Shown: positions 9,050 to 18,342, counted from the first letter of the stretch. The stretch: 64,000 nt of DNA from Geopseudomonas aromaticivorans (GCF_019097855.1 NZ_JAHRGL010000002.1:142819-206818); one strand, 5' to 3'. Translations and numbers: made by a program. The notes: generated by a model not told the origin, from the letters alone.

Positions 9050-9726
9050 TGCGCTTGTTGCTGGTGGAAGACAACGTCGCCCTCGCCGACGAACTGCTCG
9101 CCGACCTGAGCCGCCAGGGCTACGCCGTCGACTGGCTGGCCGATGGTCGCGACGCCCTGGTGCAGGGCGCCACCGAGCCCTACGACCTGATCGTCCTCGA
9201 CCTCGGCCTGCCCGGCATGCCGGGGCTGGACGTGTTGCGCCGGTGGCGCGGCGACGCCCTGGCCACCCCGGTGCTGATCCTCACCGCGCGCGGTAGCTGG
9301 GCCGAGCGTATCGACGGCCTCAAGGCCGGCGCCGACGACTACCTGAGCAAGCCCTTCCACCCCGAGGAGCTGGCCTTGCGCATCCAGGCGCTGCTGCGTC
9401 GCGCCCATGGGCTGGCCAACCAGAGCGAACTCAAGGCCGCTGGCCTGGTGCTGGACGAGGCGCGCCAGTGCGTGCGCCGCGGCGACGAGGAAATCATGCT
9501 TACCGCCGGCGAATTCCGCCTGTTGCGCTATTTCATGCTGCATCCCGGGCAGATCCTCTCGAAAACCCAGCTCAACGACCACCTCTACGACGGCGAGAGC
9601 GAGCGCGAGTCGAACGTCATCGAGGTGCACGTCAACCACCTGCGCCGCAAGCTTGGCCGCGAGGTGATCGAAACCCGCCGCGGTCAGGGCTACCGTTACG
9701 CCGGCGACGCGGAGCAGGGCGGGTGA
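9049..9726 (+). CDS. bqsR: OmpR-family response regulator, BqsR/CarR-like
   Basis: A 225-residue regulator: receiver domain (1-115) with the acidic pair near the N-terminus, phospho-acceptor Asp51 in [10 protein letters not shown] and the switch Lys in YLSKPF. A winged-helix DNA-binding domain follows (about 125-220), including [17 protein letters not shown] and [10 protein letters not shown]. The gene is translationally coupled to the PepSY gene upstream and to its kinase downstream. Gene order PepSY-PepSY-regulator-kinase matches the P. aeruginosa bqs/car locus, which responds to Fe(II) and Ca2+. The orthology call rests on order and motifs. Autoregulation through the box at 8365-8380 is likely. 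Confidence 0.8.
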   Translation: MRLLLVEDNVALADELLADLSRQGYAVDWLADGRDALVQGATEPYDLIVLDLGLPGMPGLDVLRRWRGDALATPVLILTARGSWAERIDGLKAGADDYLSKPFHPEELALRIQALLRRAHGLANQSELKAAGLVLDEARQCVRRGDEEIMLTAGEFRLLRYFMLHPGQILSKTQLNDHLYDGESERESNVIEVHVNHLRRKLGREVIETRRGQGYRYAGDAEQGG

Positions 9727-11045
9727 GGTCGATCCAGAGCCGTCTCGGCCTCGGTCTGGCCGCGACCCTGCTGCTGGTCGGGCTGGTGCTGCTGCAGAGC
9801 AGCCTGTGGCTGTTCGACAACGGTCTGCGCCGCTACCACGAAAGCAATCTGCAGGATGAGGCGGAAACCCTGCTCACCGCCCTGGCGCGCGGCGAGCAGG
9901 GCGTGGAGCTGGACGAGCGGCGTCTGCATCCGGCCTACCAGCGGGCCTTTTCCGGGCGCTATTTTCGCATCGACTTCGCCGACGAAGTCTGGCGCTCGCG
10001 CTCGCTGTGGGACAGCGAGCTGCCGCGCCCCGCCCGCAAGGGCCTGGCGCCGGAGCTGGTGGCGGGCGTCGCCGGCCAGCAACTGCTGCTCTATCGCGGC
10101 GACTACCGGCGCTTCGGCCAGCGGCTCAGCATCAGCGTCGCGCAGGACTACACCCCGGTGCTGACCAGTCTGGCGCGCATCCGCTGGCTGGGGCTGGGCC
10201 TCGGCGCTGGCGGCCTGCTGCTGGTGCTGCTGCTGCAATGGCTGACTGTGCGCCGCGCGCTGGCGCCGCTGGAGCGGGTGCGCCGGCAGATCGCCGAGCT
10301 GCAGGCCGGCCGCCTCGGCGAGCTGGACAGTCGGGTGCCGAGCGAGCTGGAGCCGCTGGTCGGGCAGATCAACCACCTGCTCAAGCACACCGAAGACACT
10401 CTCAAGCGCTCGCGGCATGCCCTCGGCAACCTCGGCCATGCGCTGAAGACGCCGCTGGCCGTGCTGGTCAGCGTGGCCAACCGCGAGGAACTGCGCGGCC
10501 ATCCGGCCCTGCGCGCCACCCTCGCCGAGCAGCTGGCGCAGATCGAGCAGCGCCTGGCCCGCGAGCTGGGCCGCGCGCGGCTGGCCGGCGAAGCGCTGCC
10601 CGGCGCGCACTTCGACTGCTCCGTCGAGCTGCCGGCGTTGTGCGCCACCCTCGAGCAGATCCACCCGCATGTCGACATCGGCTGGCAGGCGCCGGCCGCC
10701 CTGCGCCTGCCGTGGGACCGCGAGGACCTGCTGGAGGCGCTCGGCAACCTGCTGGACAACGCCTGCAAGTGGGCCGACAGCACGGTCAAGGTCAGCGTCG
10801 GCGAGGACGGCGAGGGCTACTGGTTGTGCGTGGAGGATGACGGCCCCGGTATCGAGCCGGTGCAACGGGAGTCGGCGGTCGCGCGCGGCAACCGTCTCGA
10901 CGAGCAGGTGGCTGGCCACGGCCTCGGCCTGGCCATCGTCCGCGACATCGCCCAGGCCTGCGGCGGCTCGCTGGTCCTGGAGGACAGCGCCGAGCTGGGC
11001 GGGCTGTGCGCGCGGGTGCGCCTGCCGAGACCGGGCGTGCACTGA
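9723..11045 (+). CDS. bqsS: Sensor histidine kinase, BqsS/CarS-like
   Basis: A 440-residue inner-membrane kinase starting at a GTG that overlaps the regulator stop (GTGA). Membrane helices lie at about 12-30 and 155-175 and enclose a periplasmic region of about 120 residues. A HAMP-like linker follows, then the H-box LGHALKTPL with phospho-acceptor His239, the N-box LLDNACKWA (Asn346), and the G-boxes EDDGPGI and GHGLGLAIV. All catalytic motifs are intact. The periplasmic part contains no RExxE motif, which has been proposed for Fe(II) binding by BqsS, so the ligand may differ. Partner is the regulator directly upstream. Confidence 0.8.
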   Translation: MRSIQSRLGLGLAATLLLVGLVLLQSSLWLFDNGLRRYHESNLQDEAETLLTALARGEQGVELDERRLHPAYQRAFSGRYFRIDFADEVWRSRSLWDSELPRPARKGLAPELVAGVAGQQLLLYRGDYRRFGQRLSISVAQDYTPVLTSLARIRWLGLGLGAGGLLLVLLLQWLTVRRALAPLERVRRQIAELQAGRLGELDSRVPSELEPLVGQINHLLKHTEDTLKRSRHALGNLGHALKTPLAVLVSVANREELRGHPALRATLAEQLAQIEQRLARELGRARLAGEALPGAHFDCSVELPALCATLEQIHPHVDIGWQAPAALRLPWDREDLLEALGNLLDNACKWADSTVKVSVGEDGEGYWLCVEDDGPGIEPVQRESAVARGNRLDEQVAGHGLGLAIVRDIAQACGGSLVLEDSAELGGLCARVRLPRPGVH

Positions 11046-11197
11046 TCGCCAGGGCATGCGCGATCCGGTCGGCCTGTACCCCGCGGCCCCAGCGGACGCT
11101 TGCCCAGGGACAGCAACCGCAGGGGGCTCAGGGCCAGCCGGCGGTGCCGGCAGGGCGCAGCGCGAGCGTCAGCAACGCTCTGCTGCGCAAGCGAGGG

Positions 11198-11692
11198 TTA
11201 CTCTTCCAGCAGGCTGCGCAGCATCCAGGCGGTCTTTTCATGCACTTCCAGACGCTGGGTGAGCAGGTCGGCGGTCGGCTGGTCGTTGGCTGCATCGGCC
11301 ACCGGGAACAGCTTGCGTGCGGTGCGTGCCGTCGCTTCCTGGGCGCTGACCAGGTGGCGAATCATGTCGTTCGCCTTGGGGACGCCTTCCACTTCCGCGA
11401 TGGTGGCCAGCTTGACGAACTCCTTGTAGGTGCCCGGCGCTGGGTGGCCGAGGGCGCGAATGCGCTCGGCGATCAGGTCCAGGGCAGTCCACTGCTCGGT
11501 GTATTGAGTCATGAACATCTGGTGCAGCGCGTTGAACTGCGGGCCGGTCACGTTCCAGTGGAAGTTGTGGGTCATCAGATACAGCGTGTAGCTGTCGGCC
11601 AGCAGGACGGACAGGCCCTTGACAATTTTCTCGCGGTCGCCGGCGTCGATGCCGATATCGATGGCAGGTGTCTTGCTTTTCTTGGTCGCCAT
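11198..11692 (-). CDS. dps: Dps-family ferritin-like DNA protection protein
   Basis: A 164-residue four-helix protein of the Dps/miniferritin family. The ferroxidase-site segment [20 protein letters not shown] and the following Asp/Glu-containing helix ([14 protein letters not shown]) are intact. Dps dodecamers oxidise Fe(II) with peroxide, store iron and coat DNA in stress or stationary phase. A lysine-containing N-terminal tail (MATKKSK) could contact DNA. AGGAGAG precedes the ATG. It is a single gene; the 343-base gap upstream must hold its promoter, where OxyR or sigma-S control would be typical but was not identified. Confidence 0.9.
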   Translation of the reverse strand: MATKKSKTPAIDIGIDAGDREKIVKGLSVLLADSYTLYLMTHNFHWNVTGPQFNALHQMFMTQYTEQWTALDLIAERIRALGHPAPGTYKEFVKLATIAEVEGVPKANDMIRHLVSAQEATARTARKLFPVADAANDQPTADLLTQRLEVHEKTAWMLRSLLEE

Positions 11693-12035
11693 GTCGTAAC
11701 TCTCCTGGTGAGAAATCTTGTCCGACGTACCTTCCGGGGCGGTCGACAGGACGGCGCGCAGATGATCTTTCCTGCGTGCGCGGATGGACCGGAAGCGCTG
11801 CCGGAAGGCACGGACCGCTGAGTTTTACCATATCTGGCCAGCGAAGTTATCGGCCAAAGGTCGTGCCTGTGGACGCGGACGGCTCGCAGGCCGGGCGGGC
11901 GCAGCAGCGTGCGGAAGTGGCGCCGGTTGTCAGGGCCTGTGCCATGCTTTCTCAGGTGTTCTTCCCAGCCGCGGCGTCGCCACCACAGGCTGGTGACAGG
12001 CGAAGTCATCCAAGAGAACCTGCAGGAGAGTCCAA
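11693..12035. other. Gap between dps and the next gene
   Basis: 343 bases between divergent genes. No convincing reading frame is present. It should contain the dps promoter (minus strand) and that of the 12036 gene (plus strand). I could not assign a specific box. Confidence 0.5.
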
Positions 12036-12353
12036 ATGAAGAACCATCTGTTCTGTGTTGGTGCCGAGGTCGGGCCGTCGCCGGCCAGGGAGTTCATGGG
12101 TGCCGAGGTGAATGTCTATGTCGGTGCCAACGATCTGCGCGATGCCCTGGCGCGCGTCGAAACCGCGTTGCAGCTGGACGGCTTTGAGGTGACCTTCATT
12201 CGGGGATGCTGGGTGGTGGATTCGGCCTGCAACGATGGCTTCTGCCCGGCCGATGAACTGCCCACCGAGGGGAGCGGTGGCCTGCTGTTCAGCGATGCGG
12301 TGCACTACGGCGAGTTCCGCGAGCGGACCATGGCGACTGACTACGGGTATTGA
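12036..12353 (+). CDS. Uncharacterised small protein
   Basis: A 105-residue protein that I do not recognise. It begins MKNHLFCVGAEVGP, has no signal peptide or membrane segment, and contains a small alpha/beta-looking core with three cysteines in the middle (about residues 58-70: RGCWVVDSACNDGFC). It ends in an aromatic/acidic stretch. A strong AGGAGAG ribosome binding site lies 8 bases upstream of the ATG, and codon use matches the neighbours, so it is very probably a real gene. No operon partner. Confidence 0.6.
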   Translation: MKNHLFCVGAEVGPSPAREFMGAEVNVYVGANDLRDALARVETALQLDGFEVTFIRGCWVVDSACNDGFCPADELPTEGSGGLLFSDAVHYGEFRERTMATDYGY

Positions 12354-12511
12354 TTGCCGCGTGCTTCCCGCCCGCCTGCGCTCGACGGGGGCGGGTGGTC
12401 TTGCGCACGCTGGCGCGAATCTCCCGTTGGGCTGCTTCTGGCCTAGGGGGTGTCAGGCGCTACGGTGTCGGCAAGCTGGCCTGCACGCGGACATTCTGGC
12501 GGGCCGCCGGC

Positions 12512-13054
12512 TCAGCCATCCTCGCCGTCACCGAGGGCCTCCAGTCGACACTCGTAGGCCGGTGCCGCGTAGATGCCGAGCGTCGTCGACAGCTCCAGCA
12601 GCCGGGGCAGATCGCGGGTATAGATCAGCACCACCTGCAGCTCCTGGTCCAGCGGCTCGCTGAAGTCGACCAGCTCGTAACCCTCCGTCTGTGGATACAG
12701 GCTGCTCAGTTGCACCTGGATGCGCTGCAGGGCGGTCAGCAGGTCGTCCCTGGCTAGGTCGGCGGCCTTGAGGGTGAGGGGACTCTGCGGACCAAATGAG
12801 TCGACCACCTGCTGGAACAGCTCGTCGGCCTGCTTGGCCTGGAACAGCACGGTGTCGGGCAGGCTGCCGACCAGCACCCACTCGCCCAGCGGGATGGGCA
12901 GGCTGTCGTCGTAGTCGACCTCCGGATGGGCCGCGAGGAAGGCCTGCGGATCGGCATAGGCACGGCTGGCCTCGTCGGCAATGCGCCGGATATCTTCGTC
13001 ACCCATGCTGCCCGAGCTGATCAAGGTAATCAGTTCCACCAGTTGCTCGTTCAT
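12512..13054 (-). CDS. Uncharacterised protein, possibly DUF6630-like
   Basis: A 180-residue cytoplasmic protein, acidic and mainly helical in the N-terminal half (MNEQLVELITLISSG), with a beta-rich C-terminal half (LQVVLIYTRDLPRLLELS). The start at 13054 was chosen because AGGGAG lies upstream; the longer frame to 13102 adds residues that overlap this site. The general pattern resembles the DUF6630 family, but this is only a weak impression and function is unknown. It stands alone. Confidence 0.5.
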   Translation of the reverse strand: MNEQLVELITLISSGSMGDEDIRRIADEASRAYADPQAFLAAHPEVDYDDSLPIPLGEWVLVGSLPDTVLFQAKQADELFQQVVDSFGPQSPLTLKAADLARDDLLTALQRIQVQLSSLYPQTEGYELVDFSEPLDQELQVVLIYTRDLPRLLELSTTLGIYAAPAYECRLEALGDGEDG

Positions 13055-13199
13055 TTGCTGAAAACTCCCTGGGATCTGTCGCCGGTTTGCCAATGCAACC
13101 ATAGACCATCCTGGCGGGACGCAACCGTGCCGCCCCCCTCGGGACGCCGCCGCATGACCGCGTCACTCGGGGCTTGGCTGCGAGGCGGGGCAGGCGAAC

Positions 13200-13391
13200 C
13201 TACTTGTGCTTCAGCGGGCAGGTGCGGATGCCGAGCAGGCTGTAGGCCGGGCACCAGCCGAGCAGGCCGGTGGCCAGCGGCAGGATGCCGATCCAGGCCC
13301 AGAGCGGGCCGCCGGAGATGGCCCAGGCGAGCAGGCCGAGGCCAATCAGGATGCGGCCGATCCTGTCGATGCTGCCAACGTTCCTGTGCAT
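13200..13391 (-). CDS. DUF2892 (YgaP-type) inner-membrane protein
   Basis: A 63-residue protein with two membrane helices (about 11-27 and 30-47). The start MHRNVGSIDRIGRILIGL and the CPAYSLLGIRTCP segment near the end are typical of DUF2892 proteins, which also occur fused to rhodanese in YgaP. It is the last gene of the sulfide-oxidation operon, 48 bases after the rhodanese stop. The two conserved cysteines and the rhodanese neighbour suggest handling of sulfane sulfur or thiocyanate at the membrane; that role is inference. Confidence 0.85.
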   Translation of the reverse strand: MHRNVGSIDRIGRILIGLGLLAWAISGGPLWAWIGILPLATGLLGWCPAYSLLGIRTCPLKHK

Positions 13392-13439
13392 GCTGTGCTG
13401 CCTCTTCGCGGGTCTGCAGGCCGTGGCGTGCGCGACGGG

Positions 13440-13820
13440 TTACTCGAAGACCGGCAGGCTCGGTGTGAACACCGTTTTGCCGGCGGCTTGCCAGGCGTCG
13501 AAGCCGCCGGCAATCGACTGCACCTGCAGGTAACCCATCTCCTGCAGCGCACAGGCGGCGAGGGCGGCGCGACCGCTTGTCTTGCAGTACAGCACAATGT
13601 TGAGGTCGCGCAACGACAGCTCCGGGCTGGCGCTGAGCTTGAACTCGAGCAGGCCGCGCGGGATGTTCACGGCGCCGGGAATATGGCCGGCGTGGAACTC
13701 GTCGGCTTCGCGTACGTCGAGCAGCACGTCGGCGGCGCGGATCGCGGCGTCGGCGGCATCGAGGTCGATTTCGTGGATGCGGGCCTTGGCTTCGGCCACC
13801 AGATCATGGGCGCTTTTCAC
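13440..13820 (-). CDS. Rhodanese-domain sulfurtransferase
   Basis: A 126-residue single-domain rhodanese. LLDVREADEFHAGHIPGAVNIP is the N-terminal signature (shown in part), and the active-site loop YCKTSGRA gives the persulfide-forming Cys. The start is GTG with AAGGAA upstream, and the frame overlaps the end of the SulP gene by 17 bases, implying translational coupling. In a sulfide-oxidation operon such enzymes move sulfane sulfur from glutathione persulfide to sulfite or other acceptors. Confidence 0.92.
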   Translation of the reverse strand: MKSAHDLVAEAKARIHEIDLDAADAAIRAADVLLDVREADEFHAGHIPGAVNIPRGLLEFKLSASPELSLRDLNIVLYCKTSGRAALAACALQEMGYLQVQSIAGGFDAWQAAGKTVFTPSLPVFE

Positions 13821-15615
13821 TGTCGATTTCCTTGCGTGCGGATTGACTGAGGGTAGAGGTGCTGTACTCGTGGTGGCGCTCGCCGATGGCGCGCTGGGTA
13901 GTCTGCGGGTCGAGCTCGGCCAGGGCCTCGAACTGGCTGATGAACACCCGGCCGCCGAAGTGCTTGAGTAAGTCGGAGTGCTTGAGCCGATCCATCACCG
14001 GCCCCTTCACCTCGGAAAGATGCAGCTGGATGCCGGCCGCGTGCAGGCGCTCGCTGATCGCCTCGAGGCTTTCCAGGGCGCTGGCGTCGATCAGGTTGAC
14101 GCCGGAACACATCAGCACCAGATGCTCGACCTGCGGGTGCTGGCCGACCAGTTCGGCGATGCGGTCTTCCAGGTAGCGGGCGTTGGGGAAGTACAGGCTC
14201 TCGTCGACGCGCACCGACAGCACCCGCGGGCTTTCCACCACGGCGAAGCGCGCGACGTTGCGAAAGTGCTCGCTGCCCGGCAGCTGGCCGACCACCGCGA
14301 TGTGCGGCTGGCTGGTGCGCCAGAGGAACAGCAGCAGCGACAGGCCGACGCCGAGCAGGATGCCGGCCTCGACGCCGACCAGCAGCACGCCGAGCATGGT
14401 GGCGGCCATGGCCGCGGCATCCTGCCGGGAGTAACGCCAGGTGCGCTTCAAGGCGCCGAGGTCGACCAGGCTGAGCACGGCGACGATGATGGTGGCGGCG
14501 AGCACCGCCTGCGGCAGGTTGTGGAACAGTGGGGCGAAGAACAGCACGGTGATGGCGATGCCCGCGGCGGTCAGCGCCCCGGCCAGCGGCGTCTGTGCGC
14601 CGGCATCGTAGTTGACCACCGAGCGGGCGAAGCCGCCGGTGACCGGGAAACCGCCGCTGAGGGCCGCGGCGATGTTGGCGCCCGACAGGGCGACCAGCTC
14701 CTGGTTGGGATCGATGCGCTGGCGGCGCTTGGCGGCCAGGGTCTGTGCCACCGACACCGACTCGACGAAGCCGACCAGGCTGATCAGCAGGGCGGCGGGC
14801 AGCAGCTTGCCGGCCAGCACCAGGTCCAGGGGCGGCAGACTGAGTGCCGGCAGGCCGGTGGGCACGCTGCCGACCACGCGCACGCCGGCGTCGGCCAGGC
14901 CAAGCAGACTGACGGCCAGGATGGACAGCAGCAGGGCGACCACCGGGCCGGCCTTGGCCAGGTTGCCGGCCAGGCGCGGGGTGAAGCCGATGGCCTGCAG
15001 CCAACCACTCAGCTTGTTGCGCACCAGGAACAGGAACACCAGGCTGGAGCCCCCGATGGCCAGGGTTGGCAGGTGGGTGGCGGGCAGGCCGGTGAGCAGG
15101 CCGTGGAGCAGCTCGAAGGCGTGCTCGCCGGTGACCTGGATGCCGAGGATGTGCTTGAGCTGGCCGAGGGCGATGAGGATGCCCGAGGCGCTGATGAAGC
15201 CGGAGATCACCGGGTGGCTGAGGAAGCTGGCAAGAAAGCCCAGGCGCAGCACCGCCATCAGCAGCAGCAGCAGGCCGGAGAGCAGCGCCAGCAGCAGGGC
15301 GGCGCCAGCGTAGGCGGCGCTGCCGGTGGGGAACAGCGGGCCGAGCGCGGCGGCGGTCATCAGCGAGACCACCGCCACCGGGCCGACCGCTAGGGCGCGA
15401 CTGGTGCCGAACAGGGTGTAGGCCAGCAGCGGCAGGATGCTGGCGTACAGGCCGGTGACCGGCGGCAGGCCGGCGAGCATGGCGTAGGCCAGGCTCTGCG
15501 GGATCAGCATCAGGGTCACGATCACCGCCGCCAGGCCGTCCTTGCCGGCGGCCTCGCGGTCGTAGTGCCGCGCCCATTCCAGACACGGCAGGTAGCGGGC
15601 GAGCCGCTCTCTCAT
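13804..15615 (-). CDS. SulP-family anion transporter with STAS domain
   Basis: A 603-residue inner-membrane protein. The N-terminal 400 residues carry about 12-14 membrane segments, including the SulP signature around LIPQSLAYAMLAGLPPVTGLY, and residues about 440-560 form a cytoplasmic STAS domain. SulP proteins transport sulfate, bicarbonate or other anions. Placed between an SQR fusion and a rhodanese, it probably exports or imports an oxidised sulfur product such as sulfate or sulfite (inference). The ATG at 15615 overlaps the upstream stop (TGATG) and has AGGAG 8 bases before it; a GTG at 15618 is an alternative start. Confidence 0.9.
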   Translation of the reverse strand: MRERLARYLPCLEWARHYDREAAGKDGLAAVIVTLMLIPQSLAYAMLAGLPPVTGLYASILPLLAYTLFGTSRALAVGPVAVVSLMTAAALGPLFPTGSAAYAGAALLLALLSGLLLLLMAVLRLGFLASFLSHPVISGFISASGILIALGQLKHILGIQVTGEHAFELLHGLLTGLPATHLPTLAIGGSSLVFLFLVRNKLSGWLQAIGFTPRLAGNLAKAGPVVALLLSILAVSLLGLADAGVRVVGSVPTGLPALSLPPLDLVLAGKLLPAALLISLVGFVESVSVAQTLAAKRRQRIDPNQELVALSGANIAAALSGGFPVTGGFARSVVNYDAGAQTPLAGALTAAGIAITVLFFAPLFHNLPQAVLAATIIVAVLSLVDLGALKRTWRYSRQDAAAMAATMLGVLLVGVEAGILLGVGLSLLLFLWRTSQPHIAVVGQLPGSEHFRNVARFAVVESPRVLSVRVDESLYFPNARYLEDRIAELVGQHPQVEHLVLMCSGVNLIDASALESLEAISERLHAAGIQLHLSEVKGPVMDRLKHSDLLKHFGGRVFISQFEALAELDPQTTQRAIGERHHEYSTSTLSQSARKEIDSEKRP

Positions 15616-17357
15616 CACTTCTTCTCCTGGGTGAAGTCACAGGCGGCCGGCGATTCCGCCGGGCGCGGTTCGAAGTCCAGGTGCTTGGGTTCGGCCATCC
15701 ATTCGTGGCCCTTGAGCATCAGGTCGAAGTAGATGCCCGGCATCCACTTGGTCTTCAGCTCCCAGGCCAGGCGGCGCGGCACCCGCGGATCGAGGGGGAA
15801 GGTGGGCAGCAGTTTGCCGCCATAGCCGAACTCGGCGAGGATCACCTTGCCGCGCTCGACGGTCAGCGGGCAGGAGCCGTAGCCGTCGTAGATCGCCCGC
15901 GGACCGCGGCCGGCGAGCACGCTGAGCACGTTCTCGGCCACCACCGGCGCCTGCTTGCGCACCGCCGCGGCGGTCTTGGCGTTGGGCGCGGCGCACACGT
16001 CGCCGAGGCTGAAGATGTTGCCGTAACGTGGGTGACGCAGGGTTTCGTGGTCGGCCTCGACCCAGCCGTCGGCATTGGCCAGCGGGCTGTGGCGGATGAA
16101 GTCCGGGGCGCGTTGCGGCGGCACCATGTGCAGGAAGTCGAACTCGCGTTCCACCGTGCTGGTCGCGCCGTCGGCGCCGGTGACCTTGAACCAGGCCTTG
16201 TGCGCCTCGCCGTCGACCTTGATCAGCGTCTCGTTGAAGTTGAGGTGGGCGCCGTAGCGCTCGACGTACTTCATCAGCGGCGGCACGAAGTCGGCGACGC
16301 CGAACAGCACCGCGCCGGCCGAGCAGAAGTCCACCTGGATGTTGGACAGCACGCCCTGTTTCAGCCAGTGGTCGCAGGACAGGTACATGGCCTTCTGCGG
16401 CGCGCCGGCGCACTTGATCGGCATCGGCGGCTGGGTGAACAGCGCCCGCCCGCCGCGCAGGCCCTGCACCTGATTCCAGGTGTAGGGCGCCAGCTCGAAC
16501 ACGTAGTTGCTGGTCACGCCGTGCTTGCCGAGGGTTTCCCGAGCGCCCTCGATGGCATCCCAGTTGAGGGTCAGCCCGGGGCAGACGATCAGGGTGCGAT
16601 AGCCCAGGCGGCTGCCGTCTTCCAGCACCACCTGCTGCTGCTCCGGCTCGAAGGCGCTGGCGGCGGCGCGGATCCACTGCGCCTTGCTCGGGATGCAGCG
16701 GGCCATGGCGCGCTCGGTGCGCGCGCGGTCGAACACCCCGGCGCCGACCAGGGTCCAGCCCGGCTGGTAGTAGTGCTGCTCGCGCGGCTCGACGATGGCG
16801 ATGCGCAGGCCCGGGTCGCGCTTGAGCAGGCTGGCGGTGACCGCGCAGCCGGCGGCGCCGCCACCGATCACCAGCACGTCGTAGCGCGGGGTATGCGCGT
16901 AGGCGGCCGCCGGCTGGGGCTGGTTGGGCAGGGTCTGCCAGCGTTGCTCGAGGCGCGGCTGCAGGGCGGCAAGGTCGTAGCCGGCCTCCTTGGCCGTCGC
17001 CAGCAGCGCCTCGGGATCGAGGTGATGGGCCTCGGCCAGCGCCCACAGGGTGGTGGAGCGGGTGCCGGTGCGGCAGAAGGCCAGCACCGGGCCCTTGACC
17101 TGGTCGAGCAACTCGCGAAAGGTCGTGACGTCCTGGTCGGTGATCTGGCCGGAAATCACCGGCAGGTCGTGGTACTCGAGGCCGGAGGCTTCGGCAGCGG
17201 TGCGCATCTCGGCGCTGCTCGGCTGGCCTTCGCCTTCGTTTTCCGGGCGGTTGTTGATCACGCAGCGAAAGCCGCTGGCAGCCAGGGTGCCCATGTCCGC
17301 GGGTTCCAGCTGGCCAGCCACGGCAATGAACGGGGTGAGACGCTTGATCGGTTGCAT
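15615..17357 (-). CDS. Fusion of a BLH-type phosphatase-like domain with type II sulfide:quinone oxidoreductase
   Basis: A 580-residue two-part protein. Residues 1-115 are a DUF442/TIGR01244 domain (dual-specificity-phosphatase fold) with loop CRTGTRS at Cys95. After a linker, a flavoprotein starts at about 158 with the Rossmann motif [10 protein letters not shown]. Residues such as [39 protein letters not shown] and YDGYGSCPL match the mitochondrial SQOR (type II SQR) pattern. The enzyme should oxidise sulfide to persulfide and pass electrons to ubiquinone at the membrane. The phosphatase-like domain may act as a sulfurtransferase. GAGGAG precedes the ATG; it lies 33 bases after the persulfide dioxygenase gene and is coupled to the SulP gene. 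Confidence 0.9.
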   Translation of the reverse strand: MQPIKRLTPFIAVAGQLEPADMGTLAASGFRCVINNRPENEGEGQPSSAEMRTAAEASGLEYHDLPVISGQITDQDVTTFRELLDQVKGPVLAFCRTGTRSTTLWALAEAHHLDPEALLATAKEAGYDLAALQPRLEQRWQTLPNQPQPAAAYAHTPRYDVLVIGGGAAGCAVTASLLKRDPGLRIAIVEPREQHYYQPGWTLVGAGVFDRARTERAMARCIPSKAQWIRAAASAFEPEQQQVVLEDGSRLGYRTLIVCPGLTLNWDAIEGARETLGKHGVTSNYVFELAPYTWNQVQGLRGGRALFTQPPMPIKCAGAPQKAMYLSCDHWLKQGVLSNIQVDFCSAGAVLFGVADFVPPLMKYVERYGAHLNFNETLIKVDGEAHKAWFKVTGADGATSTVEREFDFLHMVPPQRAPDFIRHSPLANADGWVEADHETLRHPRYGNIFSLGDVCAAPNAKTAAAVRKQAPVVAENVLSVLAGRGPRAIYDGYGSCPLTVERGKVILAEFGYGGKLLPTFPLDPRVPRRLAWELKTKWMPGIYFDLMLKGHEWMAEPKHLDFEPRPAESPAACDFTQEKK

Positions 17358-17390
17358 CTTGTTGTTCTCCTCAGGGTTGCCTGGGTCGAA

Positions 17391-18257
17391 TCAGAGCAGG
17401 TCGAGCGGGATCTTCAGGTAGCGGGTGCCGTTGTCCTCGGCCGGCGGCAGCTCGCCGGCGCGCATGTTGATCTGCACCGAGGGCAGGATCAGCGTCGGCA
17501 TGCCGAGGGTGGCGTCGCGGGCGGTACGCATGGCCACGAAGGCTTCTTCGTCGATGCCCTGGTGGATGTGCACGTTGTGTTCGCGCTCGGCGCCGATGGT
17601 CGTTTCGTAGAGGTATTCCTCGCGGCCCGGCGCCTTGTAGTCGTGGCACATGAACACCCGGGTGTCGTCCGGCAGGCTGAACAGCTTGGCGTGGATCGAG
17701 TGGTACAGGGTGCGGGCGTCACCGCCGGGGAAGTCACAGCGGGCGGTGCCGTAGTCGGGCATGAACAGGGTGTCGCCGACGAAGGCGGCATCGCCGATCA
17801 GATAGGTCATGCACGCCGGCGTGTGGCCGGGGGTGTGGATGGCGCGGGACTCGACGCCGCCAACCCGGAAGGTCTCGCCGTCGTGGAACTGGTGGTCGAA
17901 CTGGCGGCCATCGGTGGCGAAGCCGGGTTCGACGTGGAACAGCTTGCCGAAGGTCTGCTGGATCACCGGGATCTGGTCGCCGATGCCCAGCTGGCCGCCG
18001 AGCTGCTCCTTGAGGTAGTGGCCGGCGCTCATGTGGTCGGCATGCACGTGGGTTTCCAGGATCCACTGCACGGTCAGGCCGTGCTCGCGCACGTAGGCAA
18101 TCAACTTGTCGGCGTTGTGGTGCGAGGTACGCCCGGCGGCGGGATCGTAGTCCAGCACCGGGTCGATCAGCGCGCACTGGCGGCTCTCCGGGTCGCTCAC
18201 CACGTAGCTGTAGGTGAAGGTGGCGGGATCGAAGAAGGCTTCGACATGGGCGTTCAT
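17391..18257 (-). CDS. Persulfide dioxygenase, ETHE1/Blh-type metallo-beta-lactamase fold
   Basis: A 288-residue MBL-fold enzyme. THVHADH is the first metal-binding motif, GHTPACMTY and GDTLF follow, and a late CHDY supplies the last histidine. This group oxidises glutathione persulfide to sulfite using one Fe(II), the step after SQR in sulfide detoxification. It is the first gene of the operon, with GGAGGA 9 bases before the ATG. The region upstream carries two palindromes that look like operators (18283-18298 and 18329-18342). In Agrobacterium and Xylella the homologous blh gene is controlled by BigR; in Gram-positive bacteria equivalents are controlled by CstR. Confidence 0.9.
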   Translation of the reverse strand: MNAHVEAFFDPATFTYSYVVSDPESRQCALIDPVLDYDPAAGRTSHHNADKLIAYVREHGLTVQWILETHVHADHMSAGHYLKEQLGGQLGIGDQIPVIQQTFGKLFHVEPGFATDGRQFDHQFHDGETFRVGGVESRAIHTPGHTPACMTYLIGDAAFVGDTLFMPDYGTARCDFPGGDARTLYHSIHAKLFSLPDDTRVFMCHDYKAPGREEYLYETTIGAEREHNVHIHQGIDEEAFVAMRTARDATLGMPTLILPSVQINMRAGELPPAEDNGTRYLKIPLDLL

Positions 18258-18282
18258 GGGACGGTCCTCCGCGGCAGTTCAG

Positions 18283-18298
18283 ATACCCATGGGGGTAT
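18283..18298. promoter_or_regulatory. Candidate CsoR/CstR-type operator
   Basis: ATACCCATGGGGGTAT, an inverted repeat of ATACCC around a 4-base centre, 26 bases before the persulfide dioxygenase start. CsoR-family repressors (including persulfide-sensing CstR) bind ATACCC..GGGTAT-type sites. No CsoR-family gene is in the window. Confidence 0.55.
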
Positions 18299-18328
18299 GG
18301 TGTGGGCACAGCCTACTGCGATTTTTTG

Positions 18329-18342
18329 TTCTATGCATAGAA
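18329..18342. promoter_or_regulatory. AT-rich perfect palindrome in sulfide-operon promoter
   Basis: TTCTATGCATAGAA is a perfect 14-base palindrome inside an AT-rich stretch (18321-18358) that otherwise contrasts with the GC-rich surroundings. The stretch probably contains the operon promoter. The palindrome could be an ArsR/BigR-type or other operator. Confidence 0.45.
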
